Below are positions 50,776 to 61,900 of a stretch of DNA of 64,000 nucleotides, in pieces. The DNA lies in the NCBI GenBank assembly GCA_950106755.1, contig OX467083.1, positions 38,268,555 through 38,332,554 of the forward strand, in the 5' to 3' direction. The position numbers and the translations under genes were made by a program. This DNA is from Climacium dendroides (lineage: Eukaryota; Streptophyta; Bryopsida; Hypnales; Climaciaceae). The notes under the pieces were generated by a model. It did not search any database and had not been told where the DNA came from. It was given only the letters and a program-made list of their open reading frames with translations. The first letter of the stretch is position 1. Every line of letters starts with the position of its first letter.

Positions 50776-50830
50776 TGAAATTGGCATGTTTCGGAGCGCA
50801 AAGATAGTGAAATTGGCATGTTTCAGGCGC
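50776..50830. repeat. short direct duplication
   Basis: agtgaaattggcatgttt occurs at about 50776 and 50807, inside the GC-richer stretch that probably is the 3' flank of the phytocyanin gene. Confidence 0.6.
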
Positions 50831-51210
50831 ACAAAGCTCGCTCTGAGATCTCGATCTCAGGTTTCAGTCAGAATCCTAATCTCTTGAAAGCTTGCGATTC
50901 ATGTGATTAAAATAGGAGGTTTACAATGTAGACATGCACAGAGAACATATTGAATGTCTAGGATTCTCGAAGGGCTAAAGCGCTACAATCTTTCATACAA
51001 TTATCAACTCTTCGAGTGTCTAAAAGTAAGGCCTGATCCTCTAGTTAACGAAAAGAATTGAATTCATCTATCAATATTGCAGTTTCAATCTGGGTCCGAG
51101 CAAACGAAGGCTCGGTTCCTCTCACAATTAATGTAACAGAAGGCTCGCCCTCATGAACTTCCTGAAATGGGGCGAGAAAGCCCATTAAATACATTACTGA
51201 TATATGTAGA

Positions 51211-52196
51211 TTACCAGAGAGCGATGGTGGCGACGATGGCAACTGTGGCAGCGATGAAAGCCTGCCCAACAGGGACAGCGGCATTGACTCCTGCAGCTGC
51301 ACCCGAATTCGTTGCAGTGGAAGCAGCCGTGACGTTAAACTTCTGCCCTGACTCGCAATGCGTCGGGGTTCCACAAATGTAGTAGCTAGGCCCGGCAGGG
51401 ACGGTGACTGTGTCTTTCCCGGACACGTACTTGGCGATCGGGGAAAGAGTGTTGCAGATCACAAAGTCGGCCAGCGACACCACCAGCACATTGTGGGCCA
51501 CGGGACTGTAGTTGAACACTGCAACAACAACACCGTTTCACCCAACAGCACATTGTCATTATTTTCTCGCTTAATTTCATTTCTACTGATCCACGCAATG
51601 TCGCTTAAATACCACAATGTATGGTCGTATTCAGTAAAAGGGCATGCTTCAAAGCGCCGAAATGGCCTGCAACATTCCAGCTAGAGCTCTAAAGACGAGA
51701 TCTGAAGTTCCAAATGGGCAGATGCAAAAGTGCCAGTTGCTTCAGAAATTCCTATATTAATCAAAGAATAAGACGACACCTTTGCGCAGCTAGCGCACCA
51801 TGAACAGCACCGTTGAGCATTCCGTACGAATGAATGCAGAAACGAAAACGCCAAGATCAACAACCAAGAAATTAATTATAAAGATGGGGGATGGATTGGA
51901 ACGCAGGCATTGGATTTCTCGATCAATGCAAAGATGGGGAATGATGAGGGACCAAGAGAGCGAGAGAGCGAGGCTGGCCACTTACAGAGACGGTCGCCTC
52001 GAGAAAAGGACTGGGTCGAGGCCCAATCTTGCAAGTACGTGACCGGGAGCGTGTTGCCATTGGGTTTGGTCCAGCCGTTGGAGGCGCCGCCCACGCTGTG
52101 GTCGGCTGCGTGCACCATCACGGCTGCGCTCACCAGAAGAAACGCCGCCCTCGTCCACACTGCCGCTGCCGCTGCTCTGCCTCTGGCCTGAGCCAT
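51211..52196 (-). CDS. stellacyanin-type phytocyanin, GPI-anchored blue copper protein
   Basis: Two exons: 52196-51986 and 51518-51211; the phase closes to 519 nt (172 residues). A signal peptide (about residues 1-30, hydrophobic FLLVSAAVMVHA) precedes one plastocyanin-like domain. Copper ligands are visible: His79 (VAHNV), Cys119, His124 and axial Gln129 in CGTPTHCESGQKFNV; Cys92-Cys125 is the expected disulfide. Gln at the axial site is the stellacyanin class, whereas plantacyanins and uclacyanins have Met. A Ser/Thr/Ala linker leads to a hydrophobic tail (FIAATVAIVATIALW), a GPI-attachment signal, so the protein should sit on the outer plasma membrane or wall. The start ATG at 52196 follows an Arg/Glu-rich frame that is just the GAGA-rich leader read in frame. 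Substrate unknown; phytocyanins are presumed electron carriers. Confidence 0.93.
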
Positions 52197-52245
52197 CTCT
52201 CTCTCGCTCTCTCTCTCTCGATCTGACACTCTCTCTCTTTGTCTC
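52197..52245 (-). promoter_or_regulatory. GAGA/CT-rich 5' leader of the phytocyanin gene
   Basis: Directly upstream of the phytocyanin ATG the minus strand is almost pure GA repeat (plus strand ctctctcgctctctctctct). Such (GA)n/(CT)n tracts are common in plant 5' leaders and core promoters. Function here is inference. Confidence 0.45.
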
Positions 52246-52837
52246 TGGCTGTGTCTGCGCTGCTCATCGAAGTTCACGAGATCGATCGATGTAGTCACAG
52301 TTGGAGTGAGTGGCAGATCTCGATCTCCACACCGTGAGATGTGCTAGTGCAGACCGATTACGTTACGGGGGGTGCCGAAGAACTGCAGATCCAGTACGTA
52401 AACTGAGATCTGCCTTGGTCCCAGAGAAGAGAACGGGCCTCATCGCTGCTTATATGTTATGCAGGGGTTCCTTCAGTGGTGCCAAAAAAACACGAAAAAA
52501 AATTATGCAGTTCTGACACTCATCTTTTCTTAGGAATCGCAAGTATTTTTAGGAGTCGGTGAGTAGTTGCTCTGCGCAATTTCAGCCTCCAGGGGCGCTT
52601 TCTATGATCACGGCTAAAAATAAGAGCGTGCATGAATTGTCAAACTCAGATCCTTCAAAAGTTACAATATGATCTAACTTGCATCCTTTCTACGCATTCC
52701 GTCGGATGTTAACAATTTGTAGATATTGCCTTTACTATCGGCAAGATGGGGGCACGATTGCCAAGGTCTTAATGCGCACATTTCTAGTAGATTGCAGCAT
52801 ACAACGTTGGTCATTAATTTTATGGTTTTAACTTTTA

Positions 52838-53127
52838 AGGTATGAGCACCCATTATCAAACACTGTCTAATATCGACGCCCAATAAAAGATCACGAAGGC
52901 ATGGTATTTTTCGTGTTTGATCGCCCTTGTACTGTATGTCCACGTTGCGCCATATGCCACGCTCATATTGAATCCCATCTGTGATAAATGTACACAAAGG
53001 GCAGATGGTCGCACTCCAATTGTGGGACCATGTACCCATATTAAACATTTTTCACACCGGGGATTCAATTTGAGTTGCCTGTGGAGTAATTGCAATAAGT
53101 GGCGATAATGGGTGCTCATACCTCATA
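52838..53127. mobile_element. TIR-bounded MITE-like element, ~290 bp
   Basis: aggtatgagcacccattatc at 52838-52858 is repeated inverted as gataatgggtgctcatacct ending 53123, a perfect 20 bp TIR. The interior carries an inverted counterpart of sequence at about 53655-53695 (ggcatatggcgcaacgtgga). No clear target duplication was identified. Confidence 0.65.
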
Positions 53128-53159
53128 ACCAAATGAATCGACGCGGTGGTGGTGGTTGT

Positions 53160-53760
53160 CTGCTTAAGCTCCAGAACCTCCCTTCGCCATGGCTACTGCT
53201 GCAACAATCAACAAAAATGCCCAGCTTTGAATTGCAATTTTGTTTCTATAGCATGCAGAGACTTCTGATACAGATGACCCACAGCGTATTCTAACATCTT
53301 GCTGTTTTAAACGCACCAAGGCTTCTGATGAAACATGAGGCAACACTTCGCAAATTTGGTCCTTGAGTTCCTTTCAGATCCTAGACCATCCATATGTCCA
53401 AAGTCGCACATCTCAAGTTTCACAGTCAATGCCAACAATCTAATTATTGTGTTGTAGCACATCTACCATCACGTAAAACCAAAGATTTCCCAGGGTTATG
53501 CAATAGTAATCTCAGGAAATTAAGCCTTGGAATCCAAATGACAGGAAGTTCTTCTGATGCCGGCCAAAAGGTCCCGTGCAATCCATCAACTCGCACGCAG
53601 GGCCTCCCGTCTTGGTCCAAAGATGATTGCATTGCGATTCCCACCAGCCACTATGGCCGGCATATGGCGCAACGTGGATGCACAAGGGCAAGAAACTTGC
53701 AAACATTCTTGCTTTCTTCATCATCTAAATACAACAGTGTTGTCATCTGAGCTGATCTTT
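53160..53760. other. intergenic stretch with decayed repeat related to the 52.9 kb element
   Basis: Contains ggcatatggcgcaacgtgga near 53660, inverse to the same words at about 52940. Both strands show fragments of open frame here, including 53346-53164 on the minus strand with a hydrophobic end (SWAFLLIVAAVAMA). None can be tied to a known protein, and I consider this repeat-derived or 3' flanking DNA. Confidence 0.3.
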
Positions 53761-53959
53761 CGTAGCACCTAGAAACTGGTCAATATTCATATCATATCTA
53801 TTCTGGCACTTTCCAGCTAATCCCGAGCTCAAAGGTGCTGCCCAACACAGGGTCTTTGCAGAGTAATTGATTGAACAATTGTCCCAAAGAATGACATCTG
53901 AGTTATCAGTGAAAAAAGAAACTCCATACCCAGTGTATGGAGCAATGGGACGGGTAGTT

Positions 53960-56900
53960 TCATGAGCCAGGAAAAGTAATGGATGATATTGCGACTGCCG
54001 AAGCAAGTGCAAGCAAACCCAGAAGGACTGCCGCATCATTGTCAGTTGTCAGGAGCCAAGGCCTCTTCTCCACATTTAAATCCTTCTCATCTAATTCCTG
54101 GAACAGGCCACATAAAAGAATGAATAAATGTAGTTTCATCATAATGTTCAAATAATTAAGCTCATGTGCTTTCTGGACTTGGGAGTACTGCTTCATTCAG
54201 CGTTAAAAACCTGATGCGAGTCATTTTACCTTATTTTCCTCCACAGAGACTTCAAAAGGAAGCTCGCTGACAACATCAACTATCTGGCTTGCAGAGGAGT
54301 CTTTCGGAGAACTCGTCGATTCTTTGGAACGCCCAGTAAAACCCACATAAGCAGCCTCAGTGTGTTTGATGCCCATCACTGAACCAAAAAAGTCGGTTAC
54401 CAGCACCTACAACAAGTGCACATCAAAGCATGCATAAGGAGTACCTTGGTTGAAAACTGTTCCATCTAAAGAATTGAAAACCTCACTGTGCAAATGAGAA
54501 GAGCAGTGCCTTGGTTACAGTACAACAGCCCAGCTTGTCCATCGTGAGGATTCAAACGAGAGAGAACAAGCAGTCACCTTGTCCAGAGGTCGAGAAAATA
54601 GGTCCGCCCTATAGTCCATGTGTGACATAAGTAGACTTGGGGCGTAGGATTGAAACAAACTACAGGTTGTGAAACCACGGAGTGTCAGAACACCCTAAAC
54701 CCACACTAAAAATAATTAAACATATAAAAATAAAGCAGCTTCAGTAAACATCAGCGAGGCCTCCAGTGGACGATGATACTCGTTACATCGGCGAGCAAAT
54801 GGTGGAAAGACCTAGTCAATGAAGAAATATGATTTCTGTCTATGACACGATTATTCCATCAGCTGATCACTAGTTAGAAATTAAAGAGCCATCATAAGCA
54901 GTAAAGGTAGCAACTTTTATGTTATTAATCTAAACATGCCTCCTTAGAAATCACTAAACTAACACAGCACAGTAATTTCAGAGGCAGGAATATCACGGAT
55001 ATGGAAAATTGACAACCTTTGTAGAGTGACGTTGCTATGGATGTCAATGTTTTCAAAGAATTGCAAAGTGTAGTAGGTAAACCGATCCACAACTGAGACT
55101 CCCACCTGTCAGGTCCCACCCTCCAGTTTCTCAACGAAGTGCCTATCTGGGAACAGTCAATTATAGTAACTCCCAAAAGTACTTCTATAGTTCAAAAACA
55201 AATTATTTAGGAAGCTTCAAGGTAACAAAGTGTATCCATAGAAAGAAGAAATCATACCCTACAATTCAATTCGTAGAGATATGGAAGCAGACACTTTCGG
55301 CCATTTGAGCATTAAGGGGTTAATAATGTTTAACTTAACGTCAACCACAGCATGTGAAGCCAGTAAAATTTTAAAGCTTCACACTAATTGATAGCATGTG
55401 TGCCATGAACTAACAGAGGGAGAAAACTGACGAGGCTCAAAGTTCAGTGATACACGTACATCTGCATCGAGATGATGAGAATAAGAATTTTCTCCTTTTA
55501 AACTGCTCCCCACAGCAAGTATACCTGGCGAGTAAAGCTGTAGCAATGACCCAACGACAAAAAGAGGTGAGGCCGAATCAATGGACACCGTTACATGCAT
55601 TGGGAGACTCACATCCAGGCTAACCACTTGTAAATAAACTTCAAGCTTGTTTCGCTTATATGTCAGAGGCAGCAAGTCAAAAGGATCATATTCAAAGAAA
55701 TGCTTGAAACAACCTTTCGATCATGGGGAAATGGAAGCGACAAATATAGGCACCTGGGAGTGTAGAGTGGCTGCCTGGCACGTATCCACCATCACTAATA
55801 ACTCCTTGTATCTGCAGAAACCTTGTTCGTCATTATATTGCGAAATGAACAATCCCAAATGCAGCTATTAACCTAAGTAACTAGGCAGCTTATAGAAATC
55901 AGGTAAAGTCATGTGTGGACATATATACTAAATGAACTCCATATTTCTCTACAATTATAACTATGAAGAGTTAAATTCATAAGAGAACCAGCACTGCACA
56001 TCTTTATGTGAACAATATTGGTGGAATTGAGATGAAATAACATTGATGGTATCATCACCTTCTCTTCTCATGCATTTGAGCGAAGGCGTCGGCTAGGTCA
56101 CGGCTCTGAATCTCCTCAGAATCTTGAAACTTGAGAAACTCATCACCACCATGACCTGTCATGTAGAGAAGCACATTACTGCCTTCGTCACTAAGCAGCC
56201 GTTTCGACCTCGGAACGGCAGCATCGTGGCGTCCAGTCAAAACACGAAGAAAATTTTCAACAGTGACTTCATAGCCTCTGTAATCAACCTGCAGTTCAGA
56301 AGTATAAACAGTGTGAAACCATGAAAATATCATGCCAATGTACATCCTCGTCAATGCACTGCCCACAGTGAAACTGAACATGTATAACTGAGCGAGTCAT
56401 ACCTCAATATGATCGCCATAGAGATTGAGTAAGTGATTTTCATTGTTAAACACTTGAGCTGGGTACATATTACGGGCGTTGCAGGCTACGTCATCAGCAA
56501 GCATCAAAATGATGTGGTCGTCGGGGATACCTAGTCGCTTCACTGTCCTAAATGCACACCACTAGGTCTGAAATAAGTTCCTTTATTAAAGACAGAGCAT
56601 TCCTTGCTTCACACAAACTATTCAAGGGCCATGTTGACACTAATGTCTACATTCTGCAAGTAATCATAGCGAAATAGGATGCATAACGAGATACGATTGC
56701 AAGAAATAGTCATTTGCAGAACATCGAGATAGTAAACTTCTTGCCTGTACAAAGAGAGCGTGTTTGCCATGTGTCGGTAATTAAACCTGCATTTACGAAA
56801 AGGACATGAGCAACATTCGCAAGATGATTGCCATCAAAATCGAGGCATCTTCACCAAGCAGAAAAAGTCTCCGAATCTGCCACTTACAAACCCTAATACA

Positions 56901-57165
56901 CCATGAAAGCAAAACCCCTAAACCCTAACACCCGTACTCCGCATCGCCAGTCTCGAAATGACTGATCCACGATCAGCACAATTGATTAGAAATTCATTCG
57001 CAGATGCTAGTACACATACCAGTAACGCGACGTGCAGACGAGCACAGCCCAGTTGTTGGTATGTTTGGTCCACATCGGAGTGGCACCAACTGCAGCAAAC
57101 ATCACCGGCAACAGCAACAACAGAAAACACATAATTGATGAGGACGCTGTGTTTACGATCGCCAT
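53960..57165 (-). CDS. GPI8: GPI-anchor transamidase catalytic subunit (GPI8/PIG-K)
   Basis: Caspase-like cysteine protease of the ER transamidase complex that replaces C-terminal signals by a GPI anchor. Ten exons: 57165-57020, 56786-56745, 56547-56403, 56288-56059, 55811-55754, 55537-55460, 55105-55017, 54659-54578, 54406-54230, 54097-53960; sum 1185 nt, 394 residues, near the family's usual length. An N-terminal signal ([19 protein letters not shown]) precedes [58 protein letters not shown], catalytic His in TGHGGDE and catalytic Cys in MVDTCQA, then [12 protein letters not shown], a TDFFGS motif, and a C-terminal membrane segment ([18 protein letters not shown]). The intron after exon 2 begins GC (TACAG/GCAAGA), a GC-AG intron. 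The in-frame ATG at 57192 could add nine residues. Confidence 0.97.
55205..55345. repeat. dispersed intronic repeat, copy in GPI8 intron
   Basis: Between GPI8 exons 6 and 7. Matches 31053-31190 in the same orientation (tttaggaagcttcaagg at the start, 'ggggttaataatg' near the end). Diverged. Confidence 0.4.
56888..56930 (-). promoter_or_regulatory. telo-box-like motifs in GPI8 intron 1
   Basis: aaaccctaa at about 56888 and ctaaaccctaacaccc at about 56919 lie within 130 bp after exon 1. Telo-boxes near plant transcription starts are known from housekeeping genes. Here the role is inference. Confidence 0.35.
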
Positions 57166-57192
57166 GGGAACCCGCCTTCCGTCAGGTCGCAA

Positions 57193-58960
57193 AAAATTCT
57201 TCTAAGCAGACTTCCCAGGATATAAAACCGGAAGTGCTCTTGAATGCATTATGTCCCCTGTTCAAATCCAATGTCCAGAAAATTCCACTTCTGTAGAATA
57301 CAACTGACAAGAAGCATGCCACATTGCTGCAAAGACCTCAATTTCCATGAAATCCGCCCTCCGCAAAACTGCACTAAGAAATTTTGAGCATCAGAATGCA
57401 TTCATGGATGGCCAATTCGAGATTCAGGGTGGAAAATACTCGGGCTGTTTTGCTGTGATATTGATATCTGGGTCTCGCATCATGTTGATAACCTGAAAGA
57501 ACCGGAAATGCCTAGGACGAGAAATCCCAACTCTCTAATATCACATTCTCTGTTCTTTCACCAAACCAGAAAGTACGGAGTACTATTCAAGTATGTTACG
57601 TTTGGATGTCTATGGGGGTGAAAAAAAAAATTGAATTACTTCCTTTATTCCCTTATCCAAGACAAAAGTGACTTGATAAACTTATTGGAAATCCAATGTG
57701 TTGAATTGCTATTGCACATACTTTCATTGACAATTTTTTTTATTAATTCATATTGTAAATTTATCACAAACAAAAAGTGACTTAAGGGGTGACATTTATT
57801 TTTTAATTATTGGTAGAAACAAAGATTTGATAAATATATTTAAGTGAAAAAATTAAAACAACAAAATTAAAAATGGGGATTAAAACCCGATGATAATACC
57901 TAAACATTACATATGTTGGGCAAGTATTTAAAATACTAAATCAAAATATCTATACAACAACATAACTTGTTTTGGAAACTCTGCAATGCCATTACCTAAT
58001 GGGTTTCAGTTTCGGAAATCTTTTCTTGATATTTTATTAAAATTAATATACCTATATAACATTAGAATAGACATATCCAATTTATAATGCACCATATAAT
58101 CTTGAAATTCTATTGACCCTAGTAGGGCCAATAAACATGAGGCCCTCTTGTTCCTGTTGTAGATAGAAAAAGGTAAATACTAAATACTAAATACCACACC
58201 ATCACAAATGTGTCTTGATAATCACATGCAAAAGGAAAAGTAACCAAAATGCAATACCCAATTTTAACATGAACACTACCATAAAAGGGAACCGTAGTCC
58301 CTAGAGCAACAAAAGCAATCTGTGGACACCGAATTTTGAGGCAACCATTAGGAGTGGAAGCATTCAGTACTTCAAGAATGTAAAATAAAGTTAGACAATA
58401 GACTTGACAATTCTCAAACTCTTGAGAATAAGTTAGACAATAGACTTGAAAAATTACAAAACGGCCACGGCATTCTCTTTTGGATTCGCTCGAGTAATCA
58501 TAAAATTTCAGTCACCACAACTCCTATGCCATCTAGCATCTGTCAAATTTTAGGCCTACATTACTCTCCAAGGAACAAAATAGGGACCACTACAAACGGT
58601 GCTTGAATACTCATTACAGTACACAACAGACCCGAGTGGTTCATGGGACCGGGATGGAAAACCATCTTTTCATTTTATCGAGTACTAAAGATGTCTTCTA
58701 CTTCGACAGGAATAGTGGAGTAACTAATCCACCAAACACTACCAATTCATCAACATGTGCTCTGATCTTCACAAAAGAAAAAATGGCCTTTCGGTCATTT
58801 TACAAAATCAGGTGGACTATACAATACAGTATGCTGTTCTAGAAGAACTTTTCTGCACAAACGAACACTTAGCATTTCATCAAGGCATTTTTACAATAAG
58901 GGACTCCCCCATGCAATTTATCCTCCTGACAGACATCAAAAAAGTTTGGTGTTGAACTCC
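57193..58960. other. intergenic region between GPI8 and the MRH-like gene
   Basis: GC-richer flanks (promoter of GPI8 at the left, 3' flank of the MRH-like gene at the right) with AT-rich DNA at about 57.6-58.3 kb. A short direct repeat, agttagacaatagacttga, occurs at about 58391 and 58430. No gene seen. Confidence 0.45.
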
Positions 58961-61900
58961 TTAAACAGCCCCATAACTTGGACCATCAGAACTTCTCGGC
59001 AACCTCGGGCCGTGATTGGAGCTGCTGCTGCTGCTATTAGACACGATGGTGACGTTGGTAGCATCATTAGCAGGGGAATAACCATTCGAGTGGCTCGACT
59101 GCATTACCACAAGAGATACATGAGTGACTCCTGACTGGACAAAGTGCACAAAAAGTTTTTATTTAAGAGTTTAATTTCTCGTCAGAATCCTCAAACTACA
59201 AACCCATCACGCAGGCTTCAGGGATAAAGACAAACGGAAGGTAGAAGCCAGCAAGCTTTACATTACTCGGAGATTCCATAAATCAAGCTGAAACAACTTT
59301 GGGGCTAATAAATGCTCCTTGACAATTGTGATTGATGTCACTTACAGACTCCATGAAGCTCATAAATGCAGAGTATCCAGGTAGCGCATCCAAACCATGC
59401 TGAAAAAACAGAGTGTTCCAGATAAGCGTACGTTTTCTGAAGTTCTTCATCTATTCAATCCAAAGAATCACACAACTTGACATTTACGCCAATTGCGTAT
59501 CACAAATAGGCAAGTACTAGAGCCATTGTTGAATACGTAAATTTGACTTAATCTTCATTCAAATATATGTGTGAGGTTAAGCAAAGTAGGAGAAAGCAAG
59601 GAAATAAGCTCACACAAATTCACATCATCCAATTCTAAGCATACACAGAAACCAGCATATGCCAGAAACTATATCTTGTCACGGCGAAGAAGCTCACCTT
59701 GTCTTCAATTCTAGTTTTGTACAGGAATCCCGCACAGCAGAACATCGTAAGCCCTACGATTAAACTGTCACAAAGGACAAACAATATTCAGAATGATGTT
59801 CTGCCACCATGCTCCAGGTAATTAACTTCTGACGAACACTGGATGCCCTTTACTTCAATTTAAAAGCATTTAACAATTCTTCCGTCAGATCGTGGGTGAA
59901 CTCAAGGTTGAGGACGGGAACTCAGGCCAGAAAGAATTTCAGCAGACTATCTCCTGAATAGTTTTCGGGTACAAGAGCAAAAACAAATACGATCACCATC
60001 TCTACCTTCCGGTTTCCGAGTGTAAGATGGGTCTTACAGTTTAACAATCGCATAAAGGCAAATTTAACAGAAAAATAACCATAAAAACTGCTTGGAACGA
60101 ATAGGGTTGGTATATTCTCATGAAAACATGAAGCTTACAGAAATGTCAGGAAGCCAAAAGTTGCCCATCCACTTGAGCCACTCCGCGCCACATCATTCAC
60201 ATAATCTGTACCAAAGAATCCACCTTCAATGAAACTTGCAACAGAAAAGAAGAAAGATGACTGATCACATGATAGAAAGGATTGCAACTTTCAGAATCTA
60301 CAACGCACGAGTAAGTAAGAAAAAGGAGTTACGGGCGTCCGAGTAATTCCCTGCTGGGTGACGGTAAATAGAAGCCCTAACTCAAATCAGTATTTTGAAG
60401 TTTACTCCTAAATAGGCAATTAGGTGTTCTGGAAACACACCGCAGCGCTTGCCCAATGTGAACGTAATAGCGTGAGTTGACCCTTCAACCGGAAGGGTCA
60501 CATTCACCAGGTAAGGCGTCAGTGCCTTCTTTTCACCTGCAGACCATGTCCGGTATTCCACAAAAGAGTGTCATCATGCAATACATCAGAATGATAGATC
60601 ACACGAAACATCCTCAAGGAAATTACAATAATAGGCTCCTCTTACTCGACAGACCTTTTCAAATAACAATTTCATGAGCACTCACGCTTATTATAATATT
60701 ATAATAAATATGTAAAAAAGACAGTGGAACGAGAAAAACTGACATACATAGCCAGTTGACTTCCAAGACGGTAGGCGACAAAACGGTGGGTCCGGTTACC
60801 CCATTCGAAGCTGTCCCTGAGATTTGCACTTTCAGACCCTTCTCTGGAAAGACCTACACAACCAGAAGAAATCAATGTAAGTTCAATACTTCTACCTGAT
60901 GCCATCAACATATTGTGAACATTAGGCAGAAAAATCTTCACTCCCTCGACTTCTAAAATTAACGGGATATGAATTGAAGTTGGCGGTACTCACCTTGAAA
61001 TCAGGCTTTCCAATTTTGCTCGCTAAAGTGCTTTGTGCTGATAAATATAGAACAACTCGAGAATGCTCCGTTACAAAACTGAATGCCGGAAGAGTCCAAT
61101 TAGCAAGTTAGAAGAATCGACAACGTTTCCTATTCAATATCCAATACACATATGTATTCTACAGGTGTAGGAAAAATGTAGCTTCAACTAGGGACGGGAT
61201 GCAACACATCACAAAATTCACGCATAGCGATTATAAAAATAAACATACCGGGTGAAACAAACGATTATTAAACCAATTATAGATTATGAATAGATATCGA
61301 TGAAATCCATTGGAACACTGAAGAGATCACTGTAATATACTCTTTTCCTGATGATCTTAGGCTTAAGTTTGTCATACCTATAATCAGAGTTCGCACTATA
61401 ATCGTAGCCCCACTGAGCTAAACCATTATCAACCTGTCAAAGAAAAAAAATAGGAAGACTGTAAGTAGCTGTAAACGAGTCTGAAATTAAGCATCTGCCA
61501 AAAAAGGTAGTAAAAATTTCAATGAACATAAAACTTCCCAAACGTGAAATGCGTCACACAAGAACAGTCACGTCCTCCACTGACTATCTTTCAGCTAATA
61601 GATCGGTTACTTACCACCTCTTTACCTCTTGGACTGAAACCAACAGAAACCCCGCCGTAAATTCGAGGCCCGTGATTCCCACAATTCAGATCCAAATTCA
61701 AACTAGTCCTGTGATCAAAATAAACAGTAATAAGCAGGAAATATATCCCTTTCAAAATCGTTCGCTGCAAAATATTTACAATATACGCTGATAACTTGAG
61801 TGGATCCCAAAAATATGTACACTACTTCAAAACTAAGTCCCAATCATACCAGCAAAATAAAAATCCAATCCGAAGTCAATCCGAACTCGCAGAAAAACAA

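Noticed and set aside
52197..52298. N-terminal extension of the phytocyanin (Arg/Glu/Ser-rich, 34 codons)
   Set aside because: It is the GA-rich leader read in frame; starting at 52196 gives a normal signal peptide directly at the N-terminus.
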